A stretch of DNA of 64,000 nucleotides from Serinicoccus profundi (GCF_008001015.1 NZ_CP042862.1:2418001-2482000); one strand, 5' to 3'. Shown: positions 10,886 to 21,690, counted from the stretch's first letter. Notes: generated by a model from the sequence alone, not told the origin. Program-made: numbers and translations.

Positions 10886-11779
10886 TCAGGGCGCTCGGGA
10901 GACGATGACCGGGCAGGGCGCCGCGCGCATGAGCCGCTGGCTCACCGAGCCGAGGAGCCGGCCCCGGACGGCGCCACGGCCGCGGCTGCCGACGACGAGG
11001 GCGTCCCACTCCTGTGCCGCCTCGAGCAGGGTGGGCACGACCGGACCACGGCGCACCTCCCAGTCGACCGGCACGTGGGGGTATGCCTCGATCGCCGGCT
11101 CCAGCACCCGCACGAGAGTCTCGGCGTGACGGCGCTCCACGGCGGCCCACTCCGGGCTGTCGGGCTCGGTCACGACATACCCGTCCACGACCTCGAGGAA
11201 CCACGTGCTGAGCGCGGTCACCGAGGCGCCGGTGAGGTCGGCGAGCGCGAGGGCGGCCCGGGCGGCGCGGGCGCTGTCGCCGCTGCCGTCCACCCCGAGG
11301 CCGACCCGGCCGTGGACGAGCGCGTCGACGTCGACGCCGGCGTTGACGACCGCGACCGGTCGGCGGGCGTGCGCGGCCACGCCGAGGGAGGTGCTGCCGA
11401 GCAGGAACTCCTCGACCGCGCTGCGGCGCCCCGTGCCGACGACGAGCAGGGCGGCGTCGTCCTGGTGGGCGAGCAGGGCGCTGACGGGGGATCCGCGTGA
11501 GGTGTCGAGGCGGGCCGTGGCGTCGAGCCGCTCGCCCAGCGCCGCGACATACTCCTCCAGCTCGGCGACGACCTCCTCCTCGGCCTCCAGCACCGAGGTG
11601 ATCGCGATCGCCTCCCCACCGGCCATCCGGGCCGCCAACGCCTCGGGCTCGCTCGCGTGGACGACGACGAGGTCGGCCCCGGTGCGGGCAGCGGTCCGGG
11701 CCGCCCACTCCAGGGCGACGTCGTGCTCCCCCGGGCCTGCCGTCCCGACCACGATCGGGTGCTCCAGCCGTGCCGTCAT
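10886..11779 (-). CDS. Universal stress protein, two tandem UspA domains
   Basis: 297 residues, forming two UspA-fold repeats of about 145 residues each. The first starts at HPIVVGTAGPGEHDVALEWA and ends with LLVVGTGRRSAVEEFLLGST; the second starts at GRVGLGVDGSGDSARAARAA and ends with ALVVGSRGRGAVRGRLLGSV. Both repeats keep a G2xG9G(S/T)-like ATP-binding segment, so nucleotide binding is likely. The ATG at 11779 is chosen over two GTG codons upstream because GGAGG ends 8 nt before it. Such tandem Usp proteins respond to starvation and hypoxia in other actinobacteria; the role here is inferred. The gene is divergent from icd. Confidence 0.88.
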   Translation of the reverse strand: MTARLEHPIVVGTAGPGEHDVALEWAARTAARTGADLVVVHASEPEALAARMAGGEAIAITSVLEAEEEVVAELEEYVAALGERLDATARLDTSRGSPVSALLAHQDDAALLVVGTGRRSAVEEFLLGSTSLGVAAHARRPVAVVNAGVDVDALVHGRVGLGVDGSGDSARAARAALALADLTGASVTALSTWFLEVVDGYVVTEPDSPEWAAVERRHAETLVRVLEPAIEAYPHVPVDWEVRRGPVVPTLLEAAQEWDALVVGSRGRGAVRGRLLGSVSQRLMRAAPCPVIVSRAP

Positions 11780-11836
11780 CGCCACCACCTCCAGCGCCTC
11801 GTGAAGAGTGCCTCAAGCGTACCGCTGATCCGCCCG

Positions 11837-11842
11837 TAGACT
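11837..11842 (+). promoter_or_regulatory. -10 element TAGACT for icd
   Basis: TAGACT lies 41 bp before the icd start, with TCAAGC at 11813-11818 as a weak -35 at 18 bp spacing. The implied transcript has a leader of about 35 nt carrying AGGGAGAGG before the ATG. Confidence 0.4.
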
Positions 11843-11883
11843 CGGCCTCGAAACGTCCCGACCGCGACTGACCAGGGAGAGGC

Positions 11884-14103
<2,220 letters not shown>

Positions 14104-14117
14104 CACCCCACCCCGCC

Positions 14118-14160
14118 CCCAGGAGGAGCACGTGCTCTCGGTGCTGATGCTCCTCCTGGG
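14118..14160 (+). repeat. Perfect 13-bp inverted repeat after icd, overlapping a ribosome site
   Basis: Arms CCCAGGAGGAGCA (14118-14130) and TGCTCCTCCTGGG (14148-14160) pair perfectly around a 17-nt loop. The left arm contains the AGGAGG that would serve the small reading frame starting at 14132. There is no T-tract. It may be an icd terminator of the T-less actinobacterial kind, or a translational lock on the small frame. Confidence 0.6.
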
Positions 14161-14323
14161 AGCGAGCCTCGGCTTCCTCATCGGGGCCTCCGCGGCCGGC
14201 GTCGTGGCGGTGGTGATGACCTGGTGGGTCCTCGTCGGACACAGATTGATCCTCGGCATCGTGACGGTTACGGTCAGGTGTCTCGTGAGTGGCCCCAGGG
14301 CCCCATCCCCGCACCGCGGGTGA
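14132..14323 (+). CDS. Possible 63-residue membrane peptide
   Basis: GTG-started frame with AGGAGG five bases upstream. The first 36 residues are strongly hydrophobic (MLSVLMLLLGASLGFLIG, then AAGVVAVVMTWWVLVG), enough for one long or two short membrane segments, and they keep the local high G/C third positions. The remaining 27 residues are basic and proline-rich with less biased codons, so the true end of function is unclear. It lies between icd and the PiT gene, and its ribosome site is buried in a 13-bp hairpin. No family recognised. It may instead be an accident of the terminator region. Confidence 0.35.
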   Translation: MLSVLMLLLGASLGFLIGASAAGVVAVVMTWWVLVGHRLILGIVTVTVRCLVSGPRAPSPHRG

Positions 14324-14328
14324 AAGGT

Positions 14329-15912
14329 ATGGCCCCGGTGAAGTTGACGGAGTACCGCCAGGTCGAGCAGATCTCCACCCGAGGTCCCGCGCAGTTCAGA
14401 CGGTTGGCCCTGGCAGCGGTCTTCCTCGCCGTCATCCTCATCGCGACCCGCTCGGCGTTCGGGCACCTCGAGCATGCCTGGCTGCTCGTGGCCGCAGCGC
14501 TCATCGGTGGCTACATGGCGATGAACATCGGCGCCAACGACGTCGCCAACAATGTCGGTCCTGCGGTGGGCTCCAAGGCCATGACGCTGGGCACGGCGAT
14601 CCTCATCGCGGCCGTCTTCGAGGCGGCCGGGGCGATCATCGCCGGTGGTGACGTCGTCAGCACCGTGAAGAACGGCATCATCGACCCTGCGGACATCGGC
14701 GACCCGATGGTCTTCGTGTGGGTGATGATCGGGGCGCTGCTCGGTGCCGCGATCTGGCTCAACATCGCCACCTGGCTCGGCGCCCCGGTGTCGACCACGC
14801 ACTCGATCGTGGGGGGCGTCATGGGCAGCGGCATCGCCGCCGCCGGCTTCGCGATCGTCAACTGGCCGGTCATGGGTGCGATCGTGGCCAGCTGGGTCAT
14901 CTCGCCCGTGGCCGGCGGTCTGCTCGCCGCCGGGCTGCTCTACGTCCTGGAACGCAAGGTCCTGTGGCAGGCCGACCCCGTGCAGGCAGCCATCCGCTAC
15001 GTGCCCTACCTCCTCGGCCTCATGGCCTGGACGTTCACGACCTACCTCGCCCTCAAGGGGGTCCAGAACGTCGTCGAGGTGAGCACACCCCTGGCGTTCG
15101 CCCTCGGCCTGGTGGCGGGAGTCCTCACCTTCACGCTGAGCCGGCCCCGGATCGCCCGCCGGTCCCCGTCGCTGCGGCAGTCGCGGGAAGGCGTCAACTC
15201 CCTCTTCACCATCCCGCTGGTGGCGGCGGCCGCGCTGCTGTCCTTCGCGCACGGCGCCAACGACGTCGCGAATGCCGTCGGCCCGCTCGCCGGGGTGGTC
15301 GAGGCCCTGACCAGCACCGGGCTCGACGACGACGGCACCGCCGGCATACCTCTCTGGGTGCTGGTGATCGGCGCCGTCGGCATCTCCCTCGGCCTCGCGC
15401 TCTTCGGGCCACGTCTCATCCGGACGGTGGGCTCGGAGATCACCCAGCTCGACCGCTCCCGCGCCTTCTGCGTCGGCCTCAGCGCGGCCATGACGGTCAT
15501 CGTCGCCAGTCAGCTCGGGCTGCCCGTGAGCTCCACGCACGTCGCGCTCGGCGGGATCTTCGGGGTGGGTTTCCTGCGGGAGTACTTCGACCAGCGGATG
15601 GCCAAGGCCGTCGAGGACGTGCTGCACAGCCACCAGGGCGATGAGCACATCGCGGAGGTCGAGCGGATGCTCTACACCTTCGTCAACGCCGATGCCGAGA
15701 CCAAGCGCGACATGCTGCACCAGCTCAGCGACATGGGCCACGAGGCCGTCATCACCGCCGCCCAGCGGCGCAAGCTCAAGAAGGCGCTCAAGCGCCAGCA
15801 GGTCCGTCGCGAGCACCTGTTCCGGATCGTCTCGGCGTGGATCATCACCGTACCCGCCTCGGCGCTCCTCTCCGCGCTGTTCTACTTCGCCCTGCGCGGG
15901 ATGATGATCTGA
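14329..15912 (+). CDS. Inorganic phosphate transporter, PiT family
   Basis: Low-affinity phosphate (metal-phosphate:H+) symporter, 527 residues. The two PiT signature repeats are clear: GANDVANNVGPAVGSKAMT near residue 64 and GANDVANAVGPLAGVV near residue 312, each within about five hydrophobic helices; the paired SSTHVALGG / STTHSIVGG loops are also present. A charged cytoplasmic segment between residues 430 and 500 (QGDEHIAEVERMLYTF, then RRKLKKALKRQQVRR) precedes the last helix, as in the larger actinobacterial members. I chose the ATG at 14329 (gtgaaaggtATG) because the longer frame adds an arginine/proline-rich, non-family N-terminus. Upstream lies icd. Confidence 0.92.
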   Translation: MAPVKLTEYRQVEQISTRGPAQFRRLALAAVFLAVILIATRSAFGHLEHAWLLVAAALIGGYMAMNIGANDVANNVGPAVGSKAMTLGTAILIAAVFEAAGAIIAGGDVVSTVKNGIIDPADIGDPMVFVWVMIGALLGAAIWLNIATWLGAPVSTTHSIVGGVMGSGIAAAGFAIVNWPVMGAIVASWVISPVAGGLLAAGLLYVLERKVLWQADPVQAAIRYVPYLLGLMAWTFTTYLALKGVQNVVEVSTPLAFALGLVAGVLTFTLSRPRIARRSPSLRQSREGVNSLFTIPLVAAAALLSFAHGANDVANAVGPLAGVVEALTSTGLDDDGTAGIPLWVLVIGAVGISLGLALFGPRLIRTVGSEITQLDRSRAFCVGLSAAMTVIVASQLGLPVSSTHVALGGIFGVGFLREYFDQRMAKAVEDVLHSHQGDEHIAEVERMLYTFVNADAETKRDMLHQLSDMGHEAVITAAQRRKLKKALKRQQVRREHLFRIVSAWIITVPASALLSALFYFALRGMMI

Positions 15913-15981
15913 CCCACCACGCGGTGGGTACCGCGACCGGCGCGCCTACCGTCAACCGCCCCCCATCTCGAGAAGGACACG

Positions 15982-16380
15982 ATGCAGAACTCGTCCATGC
16001 CCCGCACCACCGTCATCCTCGGCTCGCTGCTCATCGCCGTGGGGGTGATCGGCTACCTCGCGAGCGACACGTCCAGCTGGACGGCCCTCATCCCCGCCAT
16101 CCTCGGTGCGGTGCTCGCGGTGTGCGGCGTGCTCGGCCGGAGCAACCCCAAGGTCTGGATCCACGCGGCCCTCGTCGTCGCGCTCGTCGGCGCCCTCGGC
16201 ACGCTGCGCAACGTCCTCGGGCTCGGCGACCTCATCGCCGGTGAGGCCGATCGGCCGCTGGCCGTGATCTCGGGGACCATCACCTTCGTCCTGCTGGTGG
16301 GGTATGTCGTGCTGGGGGTCCGCTCCTTCATCGCCGTGCGCCGTGCACGCCGCGCGGGTGGCGGGCAGCTCAGCAGCTGA
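15982..16380 (+). CDS. Small four-helix membrane protein of unknown function
   Basis: 132 residues with four evident hydrophobic helices: TTVILGSLLIAVGVIGYLA, ALIPAILGAVLAVCGVLG, WIHAALVVALVGALGTL and SGTITFVLLVGYVVLGV. It has a basic C-terminal tail (RRARRAGGGQ). The ATG at 15982 has GAAGGA upstream. I do not recognise a named family beyond small actinobacterial membrane proteins. It lies 69 nt after the PiT gene and 73 nt before yjbQ, all on one strand, so co-transcription is possible. Real coding is supported by codon bias throughout. Confidence 0.75.
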   Translation: MQNSSMPRTTVILGSLLIAVGVIGYLASDTSSWTALIPAILGAVLAVCGVLGRSNPKVWIHAALVVALVGALGTLRNVLGLGDLIAGEADRPLAVISGTITFVLLVGYVVLGVRSFIAVRRARRAGGGQLSS

Positions 16381-16453
16381 GGGTCGGTCGACGACCCGTC
16401 GAGCGGCCCGCCCGCGCTGACAGGTGGCGGCCGGGTCGGTCATGCTGGGAGGT

Positions 16454-16879
16454 ATGCAGACACTCACGCTGGACGTGCGCACGGGAGGGGACGAGGTCGT
16501 CCTGGACCTGACCCGGGAGTGCGCGAGCTTCGTCGAGGGGCGGGGAGACGGACTGCTGCACGTCTTCGTCCCCCACGCCACGGCCGGGCTGGCGATCATC
16601 GAGACCGGCGCCGGCTCGGACGACGACCTGCTCGCCGCGCTGGGCGACCTGCTGCCGGCCGACGACCGGTGGCGGCATGCGCACGGCAGCCGCGGTCACG
16701 GTCGCTCGCACGTCATGCCCGCCGTCGTCCCGCCCTACGCGACCGTCCCGGTGGACGCGGGACGGTTGGCGCTGGGCACCTGGCAGAGCATCTGCCTGGT
16801 CGACCTCAACGTCGACAACGCCGACCGCACGGTGCGCCTCGACTTCCTCGCCTCGCCGGACGACCCGCGGGGCGGGTGA
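16454..16879 (+). CDS. YjbQ / UPF0047 family protein
   Basis: 141-residue single-domain protein of the YjbQ beta-barrel family. The family core GLLHVFVPHATAGLAIIETGAG and the histidine-rich stretch WRHAHGSRGHGRSHVMPAVV are both present; these histidines form the conserved putative active site. Members complement thiamin-phosphate synthase defects in E. coli, hence the common label secondary thiamine-phosphate synthase, but the physiological role is uncertain. The ATG at 16454 gives the family-like start MQTLTLDVRT. GGAGG abuts it too closely for a normal ribosome site, so a leaderless or GTG/ATG start slightly upstream (16442) is possible. Confidence 0.85.
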   Translation: MQTLTLDVRTGGDEVVLDLTRECASFVEGRGDGLLHVFVPHATAGLAIIETGAGSDDDLLAALGDLLPADDRWRHAHGSRGHGRSHVMPAVVPPYATVPVDAGRLALGTWQSICLVDLNVDNADRTVRLDFLASPDDPRGG

Positions 16880-16927
16880 CCGGCCCGTCGCTCACGACGG
16901 GCATACCCCGGCCGTGGCCGGCGTCGC

Positions 16928-17842
16928 TCAGCCTCGGTCGGGCAGCGCCAGGTCGACGTCACCCAGCCACGGCTCGGTGATCTCCTCGTAGGTGCCGTCG
17001 TTGAGCGCCATCGTCAGCCACTGGTCGACGTAATGCTTGAGCACGACGTCGCCCCGGGGCAGCAGGAAGGCCTTCTCGAAGTAGTCGAACGGCTCGTCGG
17101 GGTTGGTCGCGCACAGTTCGTCGTACTCCTGGGCGATGTAGAGCACCTCCGAGCGGTCGGTCGTCATGACATCGGCCCGCCCCTCGACGATCTCGTCGAA
17201 GATCGTGAGGTTGTCGTGGGTGACGAGGTCGCCCTCCGGGTAGTTCTCCTGGGCGAAGACCTCGTTGGTGCCGCCCTTGGGCATGATCGAGGTGACGTCC
17301 GGGTCGTTGATCTGGTCGACGGTGCGGTACTTGTCGACGTCCTCGCAGCGCGCGATCGGGGTCTTGCCGTCGGCCATGACCGCGGCCGAGAAGAAGGCCT
17401 GCTCGGCACGTGCGGTGTTGATGGAGATGCCGCCCACGGCGATGTCGCAGTCGGCGAGGAAGTCCTCCATGAGCGTCTCCCAGCTCGTCTGGACGAACTC
17501 GACCTCGACGCCCAGCGTGTCGCCGAGGTCGCGCGCCATGTCGACGTCGATGCCGCTGAACTCCCCGCTGTCCTCGTCGAGCTCGGTGAAGGGCCGTTAG
17601 TCCCCGGTGGTGCACACCTGCATCGCGCCCTCGGCCAGGATCGTGTCGAGGGTGGACCCCGCGGCGCCCTCGGCCGCCGCGGACGAGGCGTCGGCTGCGT
17701 CCTGCGTCGTCGTGGAGGTCTCCGGGGAGGTGTCGGGGTCGGCCGCGTCGGCCTCTCCTGCGGGGTCGTCGCCGGTGCAGCCGGTGAGAGCCAGGGCGGC
17801 GATCGCGCCCACGACGAGGTGCCTTCGGTGCTGGTGAGTCAT
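16928..17842 (-). pseudogene. Cyclohexadienyl dehydratase-like (PheC/SBP_bac_3) lipoprotein gene with in-frame stop
   Basis: One open frame is interrupted by a single TAA at 17599-17597. The first part is a lipoprotein signal (ALALTGC lipobox, Cys near residue 22), an acidic Thr/Ser linker, and LDTILAEGAMQVCTTGD. After the stop it continues without frame change as RPFTELDEDSGEFSGIDVDMA. Homologues read TGDYRP/KPY at this point, so one C-to-A change in a Tyr codon explains it. The rest keeps the PheC hallmarks: FVQTSWETLMEDF, DIAVGGISI, PKGGTNEVFA, DEIVEGRADVMTTDRSE, and ends DGTYEEITEPW. PheC-type enzymes convert prephenate or arogenate to phenylpyruvate or phenylalanine outside the membrane; a solute-binding role is the alternative. 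The start overlaps the stop of the upstream dehydrogenase (ATGA). A base-calling error or readthrough is not excluded. Confidence 0.8.
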
Positions 17843-18618
17843 GCCTCGATCCTCACACGGTCTGACAGCGCCGGCACGAGGTCCTCGTCGCCGACCAGCC
17901 GGGAGTCGTGGTCGAGCTCGTCGTGCTCCTCGACGGTCCAGGAGTGGCCGGTGAGCCGCGCGACATACCGGACGATCTCGGGGAAGGTCCACGCGTCGAC
18001 GGCATTGCTGTCGAGGTGGACGGTGCCCGCGCGCCCGGACGTCGCGAGGTCCACGAGCGCCGCCGCGGTGTCGTCCATCCAGGAGGTGGCGGGGCGCCAG
18101 AGCCGGCTCGCGCGGACCACTCCCCCTGCGGCCTGCGCCTGGGCGGCGAGCTGGGCGACCATGTTGTTGCCGCGGCCGTCGGGGTGGGCCTGCCACCCGA
18201 TGCGTGCGATGACGGCGTCGGGGTGGGCGGCGCGGACGGCGTCCTCGCACCGGGCCTTGTAGCTGCCGTAGTCGTCCTGGGCGGTTGGGGTGTCCGCGGG
18301 GCGGAACGGTCCGTCCGGGTCACCCGGCGCGTCACCGAAGACGGAGACCGAGCTCGCGACGACGAACGGCAGTTCGTGCGCGCGGGCGTGGGCGGCGAGT
18401 CTCCCCGCCCACGCCTCGGCACCCATGCCGAGGTGGAGGATGCCGCTCGGTCGCAGGTCCGCGAGGTATGCCGCGCCCGCCGCGACGTCGTCGGGCGGCA
18501 CGGCCTCCCGGTCCCAGCCGACGACCTCACCGCCAAGGCCGAGGATCCGCGCCGCGACCTTCGGCGCGAGGGTGCCGCGCAGTCCGGTGATGAGCCAGGT
18601 TCCGTTCAGGGTGGGCAT
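17839..18618 (-). CDS. NAD(P)-dependent epimerase/dehydratase-like protein (extended SDR, RmlD-like)
   Basis: 259 residues with a Rossmann fold. The nucleotide loop is degenerate (WLITGLRGTLAPKVAARI against TGxxGxxG), the catalytic-type YGSYKARCE motif (YxxxK) is at about residues 129-137, and the preceding Ser is in VVASSVSVFG. The rest resembles dTDP-4-dehydrorhamnose reductase-like proteins (IARIGWQAHPDGRGNNMV). Substrate unknown. The ATG at 18618 is fixed by a leaderless -10 seven bases upstream. The gene ends in an ATGA overlap with the cyclohexadienyl-dehydratase-like pseudogene, so the two were translated together and probably served one pathway. Confidence 0.78.
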   Translation of the reverse strand: MPTLNGTWLITGLRGTLAPKVAARILGLGGEVVGWDREAVPPDDVAAGAAYLADLRPSGILHLGMGAEAWAGRLAAHARAHELPFVVASSVSVFGDAPGDPDGPFRPADTPTAQDDYGSYKARCEDAVRAAHPDAVIARIGWQAHPDGRGNNMVAQLAAQAQAAGGVVRASRLWRPATSWMDDTAAALVDLATSGRAGTVHLDSNAVDAWTFPEIVRYVARLTGHSWTVEEHDELDHDSRLVGDEDLVPALSDRVRIEA

Positions 18619-18625
18619 GAACGCG

Positions 18626-18631
18626 ACGCTA
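18626..18631 (-). promoter_or_regulatory. Leaderless-type -10 element TAGCGT (minus strand)
   Basis: On the minus strand TAGCGT is followed by 7 nt and then the ATG at 18618, the same arrangement as at 8444, 41995, 42856 and 45247. Confidence 0.55.
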
Positions 18632-18654
18632 ACCCGAGTCGGGGGGTCGAGTGG

Positions 18655-20121
18655 CTAGGAAGTCGGGGCGCGTCGCCGGGCGCCGTGGACCGCGGCGGCG
18701 AGCGCCATACCGAGGATGAGCAGGGCAGTCACGATCGCGGCGCGCAGACCTCCGGAGGCGCCACCGGCCGCGACGCCGAGCTGGTAGGCCGTCACCATGA
18801 CCGCCGCGCCGATCGCCGTGCCGACGCGCTGCCCCGTCTGCAGGGCACCGCTGGCCGCGCCGCCCATGCGGGGAGGCACGTCAGCCAGGGTGAGGGTGTA
18901 GTTGGGCGAGATGACCGCCCCGCCACCGAGCCCGGCGAGGAAGAGGGGGATCGCGAGCGCCGCCCACAGCCAGGACTTCTCCTCGGCGACCCACGCCATC
19001 AGCCCGAGCAGCACCAGTCCGCTCATCATGAAGACCAGCGCCGAGGCGACCAGTCGGGGACCGCAGCTGCTGACCGCCTTGCCCGCCCACGGCGAGGACA
19101 GTGCGGAGCCGACCGCGAATGGCGTGAGCAGCAGCCCGGTCGCCAGGGTGGAGTAACCGAGGCCGTCCTGGAGGTAGACGGACAGCACGAGGAAGACGCC
19201 GGTGAACCCAGTGAAGTAGAGGGAGCCGACGACGATGCCGTTGGCATACCCCGGCGTGCGCCGCAGCAGGTCGACCTCGAGCAGCGGGGCGCCGCCGGTG
19301 CGGCCCAGACGGCGCTCCCACGCGACGAAGGCCCAGCCGAGGACGGGCACCAGGGCCAGGAGCAGCAGGGTGCTGGTCCGGCCGGACTCCAGCGCGACAA
19401 CGGGCAGCAGCAGACACAGCACGGCCACCCCCAGGAGGGCTGCGCCGACCAGGTCCAGGCTCGGGCGCGTGGGTCGCGGGTCGGCGCTGCGCCGAGGGGT
19501 ATGCCGTTGCTCTGGTCTTGCTCCCGGCACCATCTTCGCGATGGCCACGAGCAGGACGAGCCCGATGGGCACGTTGACGAGGAAGATCCACCGCCACCCG
19601 CCGTCCTCCCCCGCGAGCGCGATGATGAGGCCGCCGAGCACCGGGCCGATGGCGGAGGCCACCGACACGACGAGCCCGAAGATGCCGAAGGCTCGGCCGC
19701 GCTCGGGTCCGGTGAAGAGCTCCTGGATGAGGCCGGTGTTCTGCGGGGAGAGCAGCCCGGCCGAGACGCCTTGGGCCAGCCGGGCCAGGATGAGGACCTC
19801 GGCACTCGGCGCCAGCCCGCAGGCGGCGCTGGACAGGACGAAGCCGGACAGCCCGATGAGCATGAGCCGGCGCCGGCCGAAGGCATCGCCCAGCCGTCCA
19901 CCGGTGACGAGGACGAGGCCGAACGCCAGGGCATACCCGGAGACGACCCACTGGATGGTGGCCGCGGAGGTGTCCAGACCGTTGCGCATCGAGGGGATCG
20001 CGACATTGACGATCGTCACGTCGAGCAGCGACATAAAGCCGACGGCCAGGGTGACCGCGAGGATCCGCCAGCGGGCGGGGTCGGGAGCGGGTGCGGTCCG
20101 ACCGCTGGTCTCAGTGGTCAC
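18655..20121 (-). CDS. MFS drug:H+ antiporter, DHA2 (14-TMS, EmrB/QacA-like)
   Basis: 488 residues with about fourteen hydrophobic helices. Motif A after helix 2 is intact (GGRLGDAFGRRRLMLIG), motif D1 is in helix 1 (LDVTIVNVAIPSM), and motif C sits in helix 5 (GIFGLVVSVASAIGPVLGGLI), the antiporter signature. This supports efflux of organic compounds driven by protons; the substrate is unknown. The GTG at 20121 begins MTTETSGRTAP. A -10 TAGGCT at 20149-20144 lies 22 bp upstream, so the leader is very short and no good ribosome site is seen. The gene is convergent with nothing and runs in the same direction as the dehydrogenase, 36 nt upstream of it. Confidence 0.9.
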   Translation of the reverse strand: MTTETSGRTAPAPDPARWRILAVTLAVGFMSLLDVTIVNVAIPSMRNGLDTSAATIQWVVSGYALAFGLVLVTGGRLGDAFGRRRLMLIGLSGFVLSSAACGLAPSAEVLILARLAQGVSAGLLSPQNTGLIQELFTGPERGRAFGIFGLVVSVASAIGPVLGGLIIALAGEDGGWRWIFLVNVPIGLVLLVAIAKMVPGARPEQRHTPRRSADPRPTRPSLDLVGAALLGVAVLCLLLPVVALESGRTSTLLLLALVPVLGWAFVAWERRLGRTGGAPLLEVDLLRRTPGYANGIVVGSLYFTGFTGVFLVLSVYLQDGLGYSTLATGLLLTPFAVGSALSSPWAGKAVSSCGPRLVASALVFMMSGLVLLGLMAWVAEEKSWLWAALAIPLFLAGLGGGAVISPNYTLTLADVPPRMGGAASGALQTGQRVGTAIGAAVMVTAYQLGVAAGGASGGLRAAIVTALLILGMALAAAVHGARRRAPTS

Positions 20122-20146
20122 GTCGTCGCCCGGTCACCCGCTCAGC

Positions 20147-20290
20147 CTAGGAGGCACCCGCCGTCGACGGATCGATGAGGTCGATGCCGGTCTCAGCGAA
20201 GTCTTTGACGTTCCGCGTCGCGCAGCGCCCTGGTGGACCCGACAGCTGGCGGCGGTCTGCGCGTCCGCCGTGCTGATCGACATACCAGCG
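20147..20290 (-). pseudogene. vapC: Remnant of a VapC (PIN-domain) toxin, C-terminal fragment with frameshift
   Basis: Read on the minus strand, one frame gives MSISTADAQTAASCRVHQGA and, after a shift near 20225, another frame gives ATRNVKDFAETGIDLIDP then a stop at 20147. Together these match the end of FitB/VapC PIN toxins (DAQIAA..., ATRNVKDF...DLIDP), including the acidic Asp of ADAQ. No N-terminal PIN half or antitoxin is present. The fragment lies between the MFS gene and the island edge, so it is old chromosomal debris rather than island cargo. It is distinct from the intact VapBC at 45637. Confidence 0.6.
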
Positions 20291-20337
20291 CCCTCCCAAC
20301 AACCCCACCTCCCATCGTGACCAGCTGCGATGCTCGG

Positions 20338-20366
20338 TCAGACGTTGAAGCGGAACTCCACCACGT
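20338..20366 (-). pseudogene. ychF: Displaced native 3' end of ychF (left island junction, attL-like)
   Basis: The minus strand reads GTG GTG GAG TTC CGC TTC AAC GTC TGA, that is VVEFRFNV-stop, the conserved ending of bacterial YchF. The real ychF gene at 25623-26705 instead ends VVEFRHS. The 16 bp cggaactccaccacgt (20351-20366) recur at 25633-25648. This is what remains of the original gene end after an element inserted at this sequence. Confidence 0.75.
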
Positions 20367-20420
20367 TTTGGACGGTCAAGTCTGGTGGAGTGGTGTACGA
20401 GGTGATCCCTCGTTGAGGGG

Positions 20421-21690
20421 TTAGGCGGTTAGGGCGGGGACGAGGGTGGTGCTCATCTCCTTGACGGGCTCCGTCGGCTCGATGAGGGCGGTGCGGCAGC
20501 GGGTGAGGGCGTCGAGGCCGATGTAGCGGCGTTGCTCGGCCCAGGCGTCGTACTGCTCGGCCAGGACGGCACCGACGAGGCGGATGATGGACTCGCGGTT
20601 AGGGAAGATGCCGACGACGTCGGTGCGCCGGCGGATCTCGCGGTTGAGCCGCTCGTTGGGGTTGTTCGACCAGATCTGGCGCCACACCTCCTTGGGGAAG
20701 GCGGTGAACGCCAGGATGTCGGCCCGGGCGTCCTCCAGGTGGCCCGCGACCGCGGGCAGCTTCTCGGTGAGCGCGTCGATGACCCGGTCGAACTGGGCGT
20801 GCACCCCCGGGGCGTCGGGCTAGTCGTACACCGAGTGCAGCAGCGCCTTGACCCACGGCCAGGAGGACTTGGGCGTGGCGGCCATCACGTTGGCGGCGTA
20901 GTGGGTGCGGCACAGCTGCCACGCCGTCCCCGACAACGTGGCACCGATGGCCTCGACCAGGCCGGCGTGCGCATCAGAGGTCACCAGGCCCACCCTGCCC
21001 GCGCCGGTCAGGCCGCGGGCCACGAGGTCGCGGAAGAAGGCGAGCCAGGACGCGGTGCTCTCGCCGGTGGCGACCTGGATGCCCAGGATCTCCCGGTAGC
21101 CCTCGGCGTTGATCCCGGTCGCGACCAGGGCGGAGACCTTGACCACGCGGCCGCCCTCGCGGACCTTCAACACCAGGGCGTCGGCAGCCACGAAGGTGTA
21201 GGGGCCGCCGTCCAGGGGCGGGTGCGGAAGGACTCCACGTGCTCGTCCAGGTCGGCCGCCATCGTCGACACCTGGGACTTGGACAGGCCGGTGATGTCCA
21301 GGGCCGTGACAAGCTTGTCCATCCGCCGCGTGGACACCCCGAGCAGGTAGCAGGTCGCCACCACCGTGGTCAGCGCCGCCTCGGCGCGACGGCGCCGCTG
21401 CAGCAGCCAGTCAGGGAAGAAGCTCCCTTCGCGCAACTTGGGGATCGCCACGTCCAGGGTGCCGACGCGGGTGTCCAGGTCCCGGTGCCGGTACCCGTTA
21501 CGCCGGTTCGTGCGCTCGGTAGTGCGGGCGCCGAACTCGGCGCCGCACACCGCTGTCGGCCTGCGCCGAGACCAAGCTGTTGATGAACGTGCCCAGCAGC
21601 TCACGCATCAGGTCAGGACTGGCCTGGGCCAGCTGCTCGTGCAGGAACTGCTCAGGGTCGATAATGGGGCCAGCGGCCAACGTGGTGCAT
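20421..21690 (-). pseudogene. IS256-family transposase, broken by two frameshifts and one stop
   Basis: Four fragments add up to one Mutator/IS256-type DDE transposase of about 420 residues. Reading from 21690: DPEQFLHEQLAQASPDLMRE to SLVSAQAD; then a one-base insertion near 21555; VCGAEFGARTTERTNRRNGY onward with VAIPKLREGSFFPDWLL; a one-base deletion near 21226; YTFVAADALVLKVREGGRVV through SVYD; a TAG at 20822-20820 where CAG (Gln) is expected; then PDAPGVHAQFDRVIDAL to the end at 20421. The DDE catalytic blocks (first Asp in the DALVLKVREGG region, VTSDAHAG, and NPNERLNREIRRRTDVVGIFP with the Glu) are recognisable. Terminal inverted repeats could not be assigned; GGATCAC-containing stretches near 20393 and 21725 are candidates. 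It is inactive as read. Confidence 0.85.
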
